Shown here in pieces: positions 8,880 to 16,830 of a stretch of DNA of 53,762 bases. Made by a program: the position numbers and the translations under genes. The stretch's first letter is position 1; each line of letters begins with the position of its first letter. The notes beneath the pieces are model-generated. The model made no database searches. It was not told the origin of the DNA and saw nothing but the letters and a program-made list of their open reading frames with translations. Where the stretch lies: the NCBI GenBank assembly GCA_015061745.1, contig SUWB01000017.1, forward strand, positions 1-53,762, read 5' to 3'. This DNA comes from Lentisphaerota bacterium. GTDB taxonomy: Bacteria > Verrucomicrobiota > Lentisphaeria > Victivallales > Victivallaceae.

Positions 8880-8899
8880 AACGATGCTGCAAAACACAA

Positions 8900-8932
8900 G
8901 GGAGATACCACTGCGTATCTCCCCTTTTTTTT
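8900..8932 (+). terminator. Rho-independent terminator after the hydrolase operon
   Basis: GGGAGATAC (8900-8908) pairs perfectly with GTATCTCCC (8915-8923) across a 6-base loop, followed by C and eight T (8925-8932). On the other strand the same stem is followed by a weaker T-rich stretch and may also end the convergent TetR gene. Confidence 0.9.
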
Positions 8933-9513
8933 CAGGATTTTTTCAAGGCGGGAAAAAGGAAACTCAGCATAACGTTTTTTTCCTTTTCCGTGTCGGCTTC
9001 AAGGTTTTTCAGCAAAAAGTGGCGGAATTTCCCCATAAGGGAACAAAAGATAAAAAGAGCAGCTTCTTCGGAGTCTATTTCCCGAAACTCTCCGGAGGCG
9101 ACCCCCTGTTCCATAATGCTTTTCAGGATATCCAGAGGCCGGGGACGGTGGGACAGATGCCGTACAGGATTGTTACGCAAATACTCCAGACGCAAGTGCC
9201 GGTAGGTATTGAAGTCCTGCCACATAATGGAAACAAAAATTTCAAGCTGTTCTGAAGCGGAAAGATCAGGTGAGATCTTTTCTTCCATTAACGCAGTCAT
9301 CGCTTGGCGGCGCATTTCCATAACTGCGGCAGTCAGAGCTTTTTTGTCTTCAAAGTAGTTGTAAATAGTTCCTTTGGCAATGCCCATCTTTTCTGCCAGA
9401 TGTTCCATTGAAACATCTCCTTGAGCTGCGAACATTTCGGCAAAAGTACGGCAGATGTTCTGCCGCATCAGCGATGTATGCAGTTCTTTATTTTCCGGTG
9501 TCAGACGGGGCAT
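8932..9513 (-). CDS. TetR/AcrR family transcriptional regulator
   Basis: This 193-residue protein has an N-terminal TetR helix-turn-helix: MEHLAEKMGIAKGTIYNYF, then EDKKAL, at about residues 38-62. The C-terminal ligand-binding part is diverged, as usual. I chose the ATG at 9513, with AAGGA ten bases upstream; an upstream in-frame start at 9651 would add 46 residues unlike any TetR N-terminus and would run through the promoter region. It is divergent from the M55 peptidase pair, so it most likely represses that operon and perhaps itself. Its ligand is unknown. Confidence 0.88.
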   Translation of the reverse strand: MPRLTPENKELHTSLMRQNICRTFAEMFAAQGDVSMEHLAEKMGIAKGTIYNYFEDKKALTAAVMEMRRQAMTALMEEKISPDLSASEQLEIFVSIMWQDFNTYRHLRLEYLRNNPVRHLSHRPRPLDILKSIMEQGVASGEFREIDSEEAALFIFCSLMGKFRHFLLKNLEADTEKEKNVMLSFLFPALKKS

Positions 9514-9535
9514 TGGTAAAATTCCTTGTTTTAGG

Positions 9536-9654
9536 TGTTTGTTACTAAATTTACCACAGAAATCAAAATTTTCAAGCGGGAATTGTCCCCTTTTACAGAA
9601 ATTATTTTGAACAAGGCTTGAAAATATCTTCAAGAGGTGGTAACTTAACAAACA
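9536..9654. promoter_or_regulatory. TetR/M55 divergent control region: promoter and putative operators
   Basis: On the plus strand TTGAAA (9618-9623), 17 bases, TAACTT (9641-9646) form a plausible promoter for the peptidase genes. An 18-base palindrome, CTTGAAAATATCTTCAAG (9617-9634), covers its -35 and spacer. In addition, TGTTTGTTA (9536-9544) and TAACAAACA (9646-9654) form a 9-base inverted repeat about 100 bases apart, one copy near each gene. These are candidate TetR sites. This is inference from symmetry and position only. Confidence 0.45.
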
Positions 9655-9701
9655 TCATCATTACATTTAATTTTTTTGTTTCAAGCAGGGAATGAATTTT
9701 T

Positions 9702-10484
9702 ATGAAAATCTACATTATGACCGATCTTGAAGGCATCAGCGGTGTCAGCAGTGCAAGCTACATCAGTGCTGCCAGAAACCGTCCCGACCTTATAGCTGAA
9801 GCCCGGAAATTTATGGCAGGCGATATCAATGCCTGTGTCGAAGGATGTGTCCGGGGCGGAGCCACTGAGATCATCGTCAAAGATTGCCACGCAGGAGGCT
9901 TCAACGTGACCCGGGAAATGATCGACCCCAGAGCGGATTTTATCGACGGTTCCACTCCCGGAATCCGTTTTGCCGATATTGAGGGCAGCGACGGACTTAT
10001 CCTTTTGGGATATCACGCCAAAGCCGGCACTCCGGGGGCTGTGTGTGAACATACGATGAGTTCTATCGGCTGGCAGAATGCCTGGGTCAACGGACGCAGT
10101 ATCGGTGAAATCGGTATCGATGCCTATATCGCAGGAGAACACAATGTGCCTGTCATTATGGTTTCAGGAGATGACAAAACCTGTGCCGAAGGAGCCGAGT
10201 GGCTCCCCTGGGCTGTGATGTGCCAGGTGAAAAAAGGCTTTTCCTGCAACGGGGCGCGGATGCCTTCTTTTGAGAAAACCCGGGCTCTTATTACTGAATG
10301 TGCCGAAAAAGCTGTCAAAAAGGCAAAAGAGTGTCCCGTACTCAAACCGGAAGCTCCCGTAACATTCAAACTGGAACAGGTCTCCCGGAGCGGTATGCCT
10401 GCCAATCCGGCTTACAAACATCTTGATGCCCGCACCTGGGAACTGACCGTCGAAAGTATGGAACGGGCCCTCTTTTTCAATTGA
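9702..10484 (+). CDS. M55 family metallopeptidase (DppA-like D-aminopeptidase), copy 1
   Basis: This 260-residue protein matches the DppA family. D8 and E10 (TDLEG), H63, H105 (GYHAKAG), H117 (CEHTMSS) and E136 (GRSIGE) correspond to the zinc ligands and catalytic histidine of Bacillus DppA. DppA forms a decameric cytoplasmic zinc peptidase that cleaves D-alanyl dipeptides and is thought to recycle cell-wall D-amino acids. No signal peptide is present. It is transcribed away from a TetR regulator and followed after 21 bases by a second copy. Confidence 0.9.
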   Translation: MKIYIMTDLEGISGVSSASYISAARNRPDLIAEARKFMAGDINACVEGCVRGGATEIIVKDCHAGGFNVTREMIDPRADFIDGSTPGIRFADIEGSDGLILLGYHAKAGTPGAVCEHTMSSIGWQNAWVNGRSIGEIGIDAYIAGEHNVPVIMVSGDDKTCAEGAEWLPWAVMCQVKKGFSCNGARMPSFEKTRALITECAEKAVKKAKECPVLKPEAPVTFKLEQVSRSGMPANPAYKHLDARTWELTVESMERALFFN

Positions 10485-10505
10485 TTTCAAGAAAGTATTT
10501 CTGAT

Positions 10506-11291
10506 ATGAAAATTTATATCGTAACTGATAATGAAGGTATCGCCGGAGTCAGCGGAGCCAATTATATCGTTCCCGACCGGGGACGGCCGGATCTGGTGGC
10601 TCACGCCAGAAAACTTCTTGCAGATGAGATCAATGCCTGTGTCGAAGGATGTGTCCGGGGCGGAGCCACTGAGATCATTGTCCGTGATGGACACGGTGAC
10701 GGTCACAACGTGACCCGGGAAATGATCGACCCCAGAGCAGATTTGATCTGCGGAGCTACTCCCGGAGTGCTTCTGGCCGATCTTGAGGGCAGCGACGGAC
10801 TTATTCTTTTGGGGTACCACGCCAAAGCCGGGACTCCTGGGGCTGTATGTGAACACACGATGAGTTCACTGACCTGGCAGAATCTCTGGATCAACGGCCG
10901 TTCCACCGGTGAAATCGGTATTTGTTCCTATATTGCAGGAGAACACAATGTGCCTGTTATTATGGTTTCAGGAGATGATAAGACCTGTGCTGAAGCTGCC
11001 GAGTGGCTTCCTCACGCTGTCAGGTGTGAGGTAAAAAAGGGGTTTTCCTGTCACGGAGCCAGGATCCCTGCTCCCGCCAAAACAAATGCCCTCATTACAG
11101 AATGTGCCGAAAAAGCTGTCAAAAAGGCAAAAGAGTGCCCTCTGCTTCTGGCGGAAAAACCTGTAACGATGCGTCTTGAGCTGGTTTCAAGGCAGCTGCT
11201 GCCGGTGCATCCGGCATACAAACACCTGGATGCCCGCACCTGGGAACTGACTCAGGAAAGCGTCGAAAAGGCTTTTTTCTTTAACTTGTAA
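10506..11291 (+). CDS. M55 family metallopeptidase (DppA-like), copy 2
   Basis: This 261-residue protein aligns with copy 1 without gaps at a constant offset of 804 bases over most of its length. A 50-base stretch is identical (9825-9874 and 10629-10678), and another of about 33 bases (9902-9934 and 10706-10738). D8, E10, H63, H105, H117 and E136 are all kept, so both copies should be active. Differences cluster around the active site: LEG becomes NEG, and HAGGF becomes HGDGH, which may alter specificity. The operon ends at a terminator 33 bases downstream. The pair looks like a tandem duplication, with later gene conversion possible. Confidence 0.9.
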   Translation: MKIYIVTDNEGIAGVSGANYIVPDRGRPDLVAHARKLLADEINACVEGCVRGGATEIIVRDGHGDGHNVTREMIDPRADLICGATPGVLLADLEGSDGLILLGYHAKAGTPGAVCEHTMSSLTWQNLWINGRSTGEIGICSYIAGEHNVPVIMVSGDDKTCAEAAEWLPHAVRCEVKKGFSCHGARIPAPAKTNALITECAEKAVKKAKECPLLLAEKPVTMRLELVSRQLLPVHPAYKHLDARTWELTQESVEKAFFFNL

Positions 11292-11323
11292 GGCTGAACA
11301 GCTTTTGATTTCTGTATCATACT

Positions 11324-11363
11324 GGTGATGTTCAAGATCCCTTGAGCATCACCTTTTGTTTTT
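11324..11363 (+). terminator. Rho-independent terminator after the M55 genes
   Basis: GGTGATGTTCAAG (11324-11336) pairs with CTTGAGCATCACC (11341-11353), thirteen pairs with one G-U, across a 4-base loop. TTTTGTTTTT (11354-11363) follows. Confidence 0.88.
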
Positions 11364-11381
11364 GAGCTGACACAGCATATA

Positions 11382-11408
11382 AAGGGCAATATGTCAAGGG
11401 CAATATGT
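11382..11408 (+). repeat. Two tandem copies of a 13-base repeat upstream of nrdG
   Basis: AAGGGCAATATGT occurs at 11382-11394 and again at 11396-11408, a 14-base period. It lies between the M55 terminator and the first NrdR box. Its role is unknown; it may be replication slippage or a binding site. Confidence 0.6.
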
Positions 11409-11438
11409 AGAAAAAACGCAAAATTATTTTGAGAAAAA

Positions 11439-11485
11439 ATACTATATATTGTGTTTTTTGCGCTTGAAATATCAATATAATGTGG
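11439..11485 (+). promoter_or_regulatory. Pair of NrdR boxes over the nrdG-nrdD promoter
   Basis: ATACTATATATTGTGT (11439-11454) matches the NrdR box consensus ACACWATATMTWGTGT at 15 of 16 positions. A second, weaker box, TATCAATATAATGTGG (11470-11485), matches at 11 of 16. The start-to-start distance is 31 bases, three helical turns, as known for NrdR box pairs. A perfect -10, TATAAT (11476-11481), sits inside the second box, so bound NrdR would block the promoter. No good -35 is visible. The nrdR gene itself is not in this window. Confidence 0.82.
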
Positions 11486-11508
11486 TATTGTATAGGTGTG
11501 ACAGGATT

Positions 11509-11543
11509 CCGTGAAAGAGTGAAGCGTTTTTACGGATTTTTTT
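11509..11543 (+). terminator. Possible attenuator hairpin in the nrdG leader
   Basis: CCGTGAAA (11509-11516) can pair with TTTTACGG (11528-11535) through one G-U, followed by ATTTTTTT. It lies inside the transcribed leader, between the promoter and nrdG. The stem is modest, so premature termination is possible but unproven. Confidence 0.35.
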
Positions 11544-11587
11544 ATGAACCTGGTATTTATCCTGACAAAAGCAGTTATTGGTGAAAG

Positions 11588-12295
11588 ATGAAAAGTATGC
11601 GTTTCGGTTTGCGGAAGATGACTCTGCTGGATTTTCCCGGCAAGGTTGCCTGTACCGTTTTTACCTGCGGATGCAATTTCAGATGTCCTTTCTGCCATAA
11701 TGCTTCTCTGGTTCGGGGCAGTGAAACGGATATGGAACTGAGTGCCGGGGAACTTCTTAAGTTTCTCGACCGCAGAAAAGGGCTCCTTGACGGCGTTGCC
11801 GTCACTGGCGGAGAACCCCTGCTCCATACGGGAACTGCTGAACTCCTGAAAGAGTGCAAGGCAAGAAATTATGCCGTCAAGCTGGATACCAACGGTTCGT
11901 TCCCTGAACGGCTGGCTGAAATCCTTGATTCAGGAGTCGTTGACTATGTGGCGATGGATGTCAAAAGCTCTCTTGAACGGTATGATATCGTCTGCGGCAG
12001 AGAAGGGATGAAAGACAAGGTGATGCAAAGTATTGAGCTGCTGATGAAAAGCTCTGTGGCGTATGAGTTCCGTACCACCGTGGTCAACGAACTCCACGAA
12101 GTCTCTGACATAGAGGCTGTGTCACAGATGATCGCAGGTGCTCAAAGGTATTTCTTGCAGAACTTTGTTGAAACGGGCGATCTGCTTTCTCCGGAAGCAT
12201 CTTTCACAGGTGTGGGGAAAGAGAAACTTCAGGCAATGCTCGAAGCTGCCCGCAAATATGTTCCCGCAGCGGAAATCCGCGGCACCGCAATGTGA
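11588..12295 (+). CDS. nrdG: Anaerobic ribonucleotide reductase activase (radical SAM)
   Basis: This 235-residue radical SAM protein has the cluster motif C29-x3-C33-x2-C36 in TCGCNFRCPFCHN, the GGEPL motif for SAM binding near residue 78, and the opening FPGKVACTVF typical of the NrdG2-type activase. It reduces SAM and installs the glycyl radical on NrdD. The gene lies 74 bases before nrdD and behind a pair of NrdR boxes, which confirms the assignment. The start at 11588 has GGTGAAAG just upstream; an alternative ATG nine bases later cannot be excluded. Confidence 0.93.
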   Translation: MKSMRFGLRKMTLLDFPGKVACTVFTCGCNFRCPFCHNASLVRGSETDMELSAGELLKFLDRRKGLLDGVAVTGGEPLLHTGTAELLKECKARNYAVKLDTNGSFPERLAEILDSGVVDYVAMDVKSSLERYDIVCGREGMKDKVMQSIELLMKSSVAYEFRTTVVNELHEVSDIEAVSQMIAGAQRYFLQNFVETGDLLSPEASFTGVGKEKLQAMLEAARKYVPAAEIRGTAM

Positions 12296-12369
12296 GAGAA
12301 GAAAGTTTTTTATTTGTAGAGTGTATAGTATTATTGTGTGGTAATTCCTAAAAAAAAGGGGCAAAAACG

Positions 12370-14817
12370 ATGTATCAGGTCCAGAAACGGAACGGCAAGA
12401 ATGTTGATTTCAATCTTGCGAAGATCTCCGATGCCATCAAGATGGCATTTGAGGCACAGGAAAAACAGTTCAATCAGTCCATCATTGACTTTCTTGCACT
12501 GAAGGTCACTGCCGACTTTGAGCCCAAGATCAAAGAAGGTCTGGTGGCTGTTGAAGATATCCAGGACAGTGTGGAATCTGTCCTTGTTCAGGCCGGTTAC
12601 GGTGATGTGGCAAAGGCCTACATTCTCTACCGCCGTCAGCGTGAAAAAATGCGTAATGCAGAATCCACCATCCTTGACTTCAAAAAGGCTGTTGACGACT
12701 ATGTAAAAATCAACGACTGGCGTGTCAAAGAAAACTCCACGGTGACCTATTCTGTGGGCGGATTGATCCTTTCCAACTCCGGTGCCATTACCGCCAACTA
12801 CTGGCTCTCTGAAGTTTATGACGATGAGATCGCCAATGCTCACCGTAATGCTGATATCCATTTGCACGACCTCTCTATGCTCACCGGTTACTGTGCCGGC
12901 TGGTCACTCAAACAGCTCATCAAAGAAGGTCTGGGCGGTGTTCCCGGAAAAATCACCTCTGCTCCTGCTTCACATCTTGCCACCTTGTGCAACCAGATGG
13001 TGAACTTTTTGGGCATTATGCAGAATGAATGGGCCGGTGCTCAGGCATTTTCTTCCTTTGATACCTACCTTGCCCCCTTTATCAAAGTTGACAACCTCTC
13101 TTACGAGCAGGTCAAAAAGTGTATCGAATCCTTTATTTTCGGTGTGAACACTCCTTCACGCTGGGGTACTCAGGCTCCTTTCAGCAACATCACTCTTGAC
13201 TGGACCGTCCCCCCGGATCTTGCTGAGCTCAACTGCATTGTGGGCGGCAAAGAAATGGACTTCAAGTACAAAGACTGCAAAAAAGAAATGGATATGGTCA
13301 ACCGGGCTTTCATCGAAACGATGATCGAAGGCGATGCCCAGGGACGGGGATTCCAGTATCCCATTCCCACCTACTCCATTACTGCCGACTTTGACTGGTC
13401 CGAAACTGAGAACAATAAACTCCTCTTTGAGATGACCTCAAAGTATGGTACTCCCTACTTCTCAAACTATGTCAACAGCGATATGGAACCCAGCGATATC
13501 CGTTCTATGTGCTGCCGTCTGCGTCTTGATTTGCGTGAACTGCGTAAAAAATCAGGCGGCTTCTTCGGCAGCGGTGAAAGTACCGGTTCAATCGGTGTGG
13601 TCACTATCAATATCCCCCGTATCGCCTATCTGGCTGAAAACGAGGAGGATTTCTATGCCCGGCTCGACCATATGATGGATATTTCTGCAAGATCTCTCAA
13701 GATCAAGCGTGAAGTCATTTCCAAACTGCTGGAAGAAGGACTTTATCCCTATACCAAACGGTATCTCGGCAAGTTCGACAATCACTTTTCCACCATCGGT
13801 CTTGTGGGTATGAACGAGGCTTGTCTCAATGCCAAATGGCTCCGGGCCGACCTGACCAGTCCTGTGGCTCAGCAGTTCACCAAAGATGTGCTCAACCATA
13901 TGAGAGAACGTCTTTCCGACTATCAGGAAATGTACGGCGACCTCTATAACCTTGAAGCAACTCCCGCCGAATCCACCAGCTACCGTCTTGCCAAGCACGA
14001 CAAGAAACGCTTTGCCGACATCATTGCTGCTGCCGGAGATTGCGGTACTCCCTACTACACCAACAGTTCACATCTGCCTGTGGGGTATACCGATGATATC
14101 TTCACCGCCCTTGACATTCAGGACGAACTCCAGACCCTTTACACTTCAGGAACCGTTTTCCACGCCTTCCTGGGTGAAAAGCTGCCCGACTGGCAGGCCG
14201 CTGCCGCTCTGGTGCGTAAAATTGCAGAAAACTACAGACTGCCCTATTACACTTTGTCTCCCACCTACTCTGTCTGCCGCAACCACGGCTATATTGCCGG
14301 TGAAGCCTTCAAATGCCCCACCTGCGAAGAAAAGACCGAGGTTTACAGCCGTATCACCGGTTACTACCGGCCGGTGCAGAACTGGAACGACGGTAAATCC
14401 CAGGAGTACAAAGACCGCCGGGTCTACGATGTTGAATCTGCAATGAAACGCCGTTTCAGCACCGGCAGTGAAGCCGCTGCTCCCGCCCCTGCCCCTGCAA
14501 AAGCTCCTGCTGAAGGAATGCTTTTTGAGGAAACTCCTGCTCCTGAAGCCGGATTTGACTCACTTATCCTTTTCACGACCCGCACCTGTCCCAACTGCCG
14601 TATGGCCAAGACCTTCCTTGACCGTGCCGGACTGATTTATGAAACCGTGATCGCTGATGAAGCCGTTGAGCTGACCCGCAAGTACGGTGTCCGTCAGGCT
14701 CCCACGCTGGTGGCTGTCCGGGGCGACAGTTTTGAAAAGGTGGTCAACGTTTCCAACATCCGCCGTTTCATTGATGAACAAAGCGGTGCGGAAGCTGCGG
14801 TTGTTCAGGTATTCTGA
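12370..14817 (+). CDS. nrdD: Anaerobic ribonucleoside triphosphate reductase with fused C-terminal redoxin domain
   Basis: The 815-residue protein starts with an ATP-cone (about residues 2-95, KRNGKNVDF), which senses ATP/dATP. The class III catalytic barrel follows. The C-terminal part has a zinc site, C636-x2-H639 and C649-PT-C652, and the glycyl radical loop RITGYYRPV with G664. After an Ala/Pro-rich linker (about 695-712) comes a glutaredoxin/NrdH-like domain (about 727-810) with the CPNC dithiol at C740 and C743. NrdD normally ends shortly after the radical loop, so this is a fusion. It fits the NrdD type that takes electrons from a redoxin and thioredoxin reductase rather than from formate, and trxB lies immediately downstream. 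The start has AAGGGG upstream. Confidence 0.93.
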   Translation: MYQVQKRNGKNVDFNLAKISDAIKMAFEAQEKQFNQSIIDFLALKVTADFEPKIKEGLVAVEDIQDSVESVLVQAGYGDVAKAYILYRRQREKMRNAESTILDFKKAVDDYVKINDWRVKENSTVTYSVGGLILSNSGAITANYWLSEVYDDEIANAHRNADIHLHDLSMLTGYCAGWSLKQLIKEGLGGVPGKITSAPASHLATLCNQMVNFLGIMQNEWAGAQAFSSFDTYLAPFIKVDNLSYEQVKKCIESFIFGVNTPSRWGTQAPFSNITLDWTVPPDLAELNCIVGGKEMDFKYKDCKKEMDMVNRAFIETMIEGDAQGRGFQYPIPTYSITADFDWSETENNKLLFEMTSKYGTPYFSNYVNSDMEPSDIRSMCCRLRLDLRELRKKSGGFFGSGESTGSIGVVTINIPRIAYLAENEEDFYARLDHMMDISARSLKIKREVISKLLEEGLYPYTKRYLGKFDNHFSTIGLVGMNEACLNAKWLRADLTSPVAQQFTKDVLNHMRERLSDYQEMYGDLYNLEATPAESTSYRLAKHDKKRFADIIAAAGDCGTPYYTNSSHLPVGYTDDIFTALDIQDELQTLYTSGTVFHAFLGEKLPDWQAAAALVRKIAENYRLPYYTLSPTYSVCRNHGYIAGEAFKCPTCEEKTEVYSRITGYYRPVQNWNDGKSQEYKDRRVYDVESAMKRRFSTGSEAAAPAPAPAKAPAEGMLFEETPAPEAGFDSLILFTTRTCPNCRMAKTFLDRAGLIYETVIADEAVELTRKYGVRQAPTLVAVRGDSFEKVVNVSNIRRFIDEQSGAEAAVVQVF

Positions 14818-14833
14818 AGTCTGAAAAAAAACG

Positions 14834-14862
14834 CTCCGGGATTTTTCCCGGAGTTTGATTTT
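14834..14862 (+). terminator. Terminator-like hairpin between nrdD and trxB
   Basis: CTCCGGGA (14834-14841) pairs perfectly with TCCCGGAG (14846-14853) across TTTT, followed by TTTGATTTT. The imperfect T-run suggests partial termination, which would lower trxB expression relative to nrdD while keeping the genes linked. Confidence 0.65.
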
Positions 14863-14881
14863 CTCTGAAGGAGCAAATAAG

Positions 14882-15787
14882 ATGCACGATATTGTTATCA
14901 TCGGTGCCGGTCCCGGCGGATTGACTGCTGCAATTTACGCTTTGCGCGCCAATAAAACAGTGCTGGTGCTGGAAAAAGAAAGTTTCGGCGGCCAGATCAC
15001 CTATTCCCCAAAAGTAGAAAATTATCCCGGATTCAATGAGATATCAGGGAGCGAACTGGGGGAAAAACTGGTGGAACAGGCTCTCAATCTGGGAGCTGAA
15101 ATCGAACTTGATACTGTGACCGGGATCAAAAATGTCGGTTCTTATAAGATCGTGCAGTGTGAACACGGTGAATATCAGGCCAAAGCCGTTATCATCGCTG
15201 CCGGAAGTCATCACCGTCAGCTGGGCCTTGCCCGGGAAGATGAATTTACCGGCAATGGTGTTTCTTATTGTGCCCTCTGCGACGGAGCTTTTTACAAGGA
15301 CCGCTCCATTGCCGTGATCGGCGGCGGGAATACCGCTTTGCAGGATGCAGTGCTTCTGGCGGATCAGTGTGCCAAAGTAACCATTATTCAAAATCTGGCA
15401 TTCTGTACCGGCGAAAAAAGATTGCTTGAGCTCCTTAAAACAAAGAAGAATGTGGAGTTCATTTACAATACTGTTGTTGAAGAACTTGAAGGCGAAGATC
15501 AGCTTTCTTCCATTATGCTTCACGATCTTGAAAGCGGCCGCCAGAGCCGTTTCAAAGTGGACGGTATCTTTGTTGCCATCGGACAGCAGCCTGAAAATAA
15601 GCCCTTTGAAAGTGTCTGCAAGCTGGACGAACAGGGGTTCATCATCGCCGATGAATCCACTTTGACTTCCACTCCCGGCATTTTTGCCGCCGGGGACTGC
15701 CGTACCAAAAAGGTGCGTCAGGTCGTCACCGCCGCCGGAGACGGTGCTGTGGCAGCTATGAATGCCTGCCGTTTTGTTGAGGGGTGA
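14882..15787 (+). CDS. trxB: Thioredoxin-disulfide reductase
   Basis: This 301-residue flavoprotein has the FAD motif GAGPGGLTAA at the N-terminus, the redox dithiol C130-A-L-C133-D, the NADPH motif GGGNTALQDA near residue 151 and the C-terminal FAAGDCR. It passes electrons from NADPH to thioredoxin-like proteins. The ATG at 14882 has GGAG nine bases upstream; the open frame extends nine codons further but without a ribosome site. It sits right behind nrdD, whose fused CPNC domain is a likely electron acceptor. The thioredoxin at 37119 is another candidate partner. Confidence 0.94.
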   Translation: MHDIVIIGAGPGGLTAAIYALRANKTVLVLEKESFGGQITYSPKVENYPGFNEISGSELGEKLVEQALNLGAEIELDTVTGIKNVGSYKIVQCEHGEYQAKAVIIAAGSHHRQLGLAREDEFTGNGVSYCALCDGAFYKDRSIAVIGGGNTALQDAVLLADQCAKVTIIQNLAFCTGEKRLLELLKTKKNVEFIYNTVVEELEGEDQLSSIMLHDLESGRQSRFKVDGIFVAIGQQPENKPFESVCKLDEQGFIIADESTLTSTPGIFAAGDCRTKKVRQVVTAAGDGAVAAMNACRFVEG

Positions 15788-15810
15788 TCCTCATTTTCAG
15801 AAATGTACTC

Positions 15811-15849
15811 AAAAAAAGGACGCTGTTATTCAAAACGGCGTCCTTTTTT
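15811..15849. terminator. Bidirectional terminator between trxB and the NanA-like gene
   Basis: GGACGCTGTT (15818-15827) pairs with AACGGCGTCC (15834-15843) with one wobble pair. Seven A precede the stem and six T follow it, so the hairpin can end both convergent transcripts. Confidence 0.88.
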
Positions 15850-15865
15850 GATTGAGGGGGAATGA

Positions 15866-16771
15866 TTATTTCCACCAGTTGTAGCCTGCCGCATCGAGGG
15901 CGGCGGTCAGAGCTTTTGAACTTTCAGCGGTGTAGGATTCGGCAGGATAGATGTTTTCTCCTGCGTCGATACCGCTGAGACGGATGATCTCTTTGAGAGG
16001 TTTCACGATGCTGCCGCCGCAGTGAGTAAGCATCGTCTGAATCAGTTTGTTAGCCTGGAACTGAAGTTCCTGAGCTTTTTTGATGTTGCCTGCTCTGAAT
16101 TCCCGGTAAATGCCCACAAAGAGTTCGGGCATCGCTCCGTAAGTGGCACCGATACCGCCGTCAGCTCCCATAGCAAGACCGCAGAGCAGTGATTCATCAG
16201 GACCGTTGATAATATTGACATCGCCATTATTGAGCTGTTTCAGATCCCACAGAGCGTAATAGTTGGAACGGGTGTCTTTTGCTCCCACGATGTTGTCGAT
16301 TTTCAGCAGTTCTTTCAGCAGTTGGGTCATATTGACCCCGTTGCCGGTGTGGTTGGCATAGATGAGAATAGGCAGATCCGTATTGGCGGCGATATCAGAA
16401 TAAAAACGGACGATCTCATTAAAGTTATACTGAAAATAAATCGAAGGCAGAATGGATGAAATACCGTCTGCTCCAACTTCAGTGGCAAATTTGGTAAGCT
16501 CAATGACCTCTTTACTGTTGATAGCACCGGTGTGAACGATGACTTTTCCCCGCTTATTATTGGCTTTGACGGCAGCTTCAGCCATCGCTTTGCGCTGCTC
16601 CAGAGTCAGCAGGACACCTTCTCCCGTGCCGCCCACGGCATAAAAACCGTCAACTCCTGCCGCAAGATAGCGGTCAACAAGGGTTTTGACAGTGTCATAT
16701 ATAATGTTTCCCTTTCGGTCAACAGGGGAAACAAGAGCGGGCATAATACCTGTAAAAACGATTTTTGACAT
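15866..16771 (-). CDS. DapA/NanA family aldolase (N-acetylneuraminate lyase-like)
   Basis: This 301-residue TIM-barrel enzyme has GGTGEG at residues 47-52, where the carboxylate of the keto acid binds, Y138 in YANHTG and the Schiff-base lysine K165 in VGAKDTR. Enzymes of the family reversibly cleave or condense keto acids: sialic acid lyase, dihydrodipicolinate synthase, keto-deoxy-sugar acid aldolases. The context (ceramidase-like gene upstream, glycan genes elsewhere) favours a catabolic lyase over lysine synthesis, but this is inference. The start has AAGGAAAAG upstream. It is the last gene of the long minus-strand run and ends at a bidirectional terminator. Confidence 0.82.
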   Translation of the reverse strand: MSKIVFTGIMPALVSPVDRKGNIIYDTVKTLVDRYLAAGVDGFYAVGGTGEGVLLTLEQRKAMAEAAVKANNKRGKVIVHTGAINSKEVIELTKFATEVGADGISSILPSIYFQYNFNEIVRFYSDIAANTDLPILIYANHTGNGVNMTQLLKELLKIDNIVGAKDTRSNYYALWDLKQLNNGDVNIINGPDESLLCGLAMGADGGIGATYGAMPELFVGIYREFRAGNIKKAQELQFQANKLIQTMLTHCGGSIVKPLKEIIRLSGIDAGENIYPAESYTAESSKALTAALDAAGYNWWK

Positions 16772-16830
16772 CTTCTTTTCCTTAAAGTTGGATTAATTGC
16801 AATAGAAACAGCTCTCAGAACAACAGGTTC

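Noticed and set aside
12296..12369. A third NrdR box directly before nrdD
   Set aside because: The stretch TATAGTATTATTGTGT shares only the right half-site with the consensus and lacks symmetry and a partner at helical spacing.
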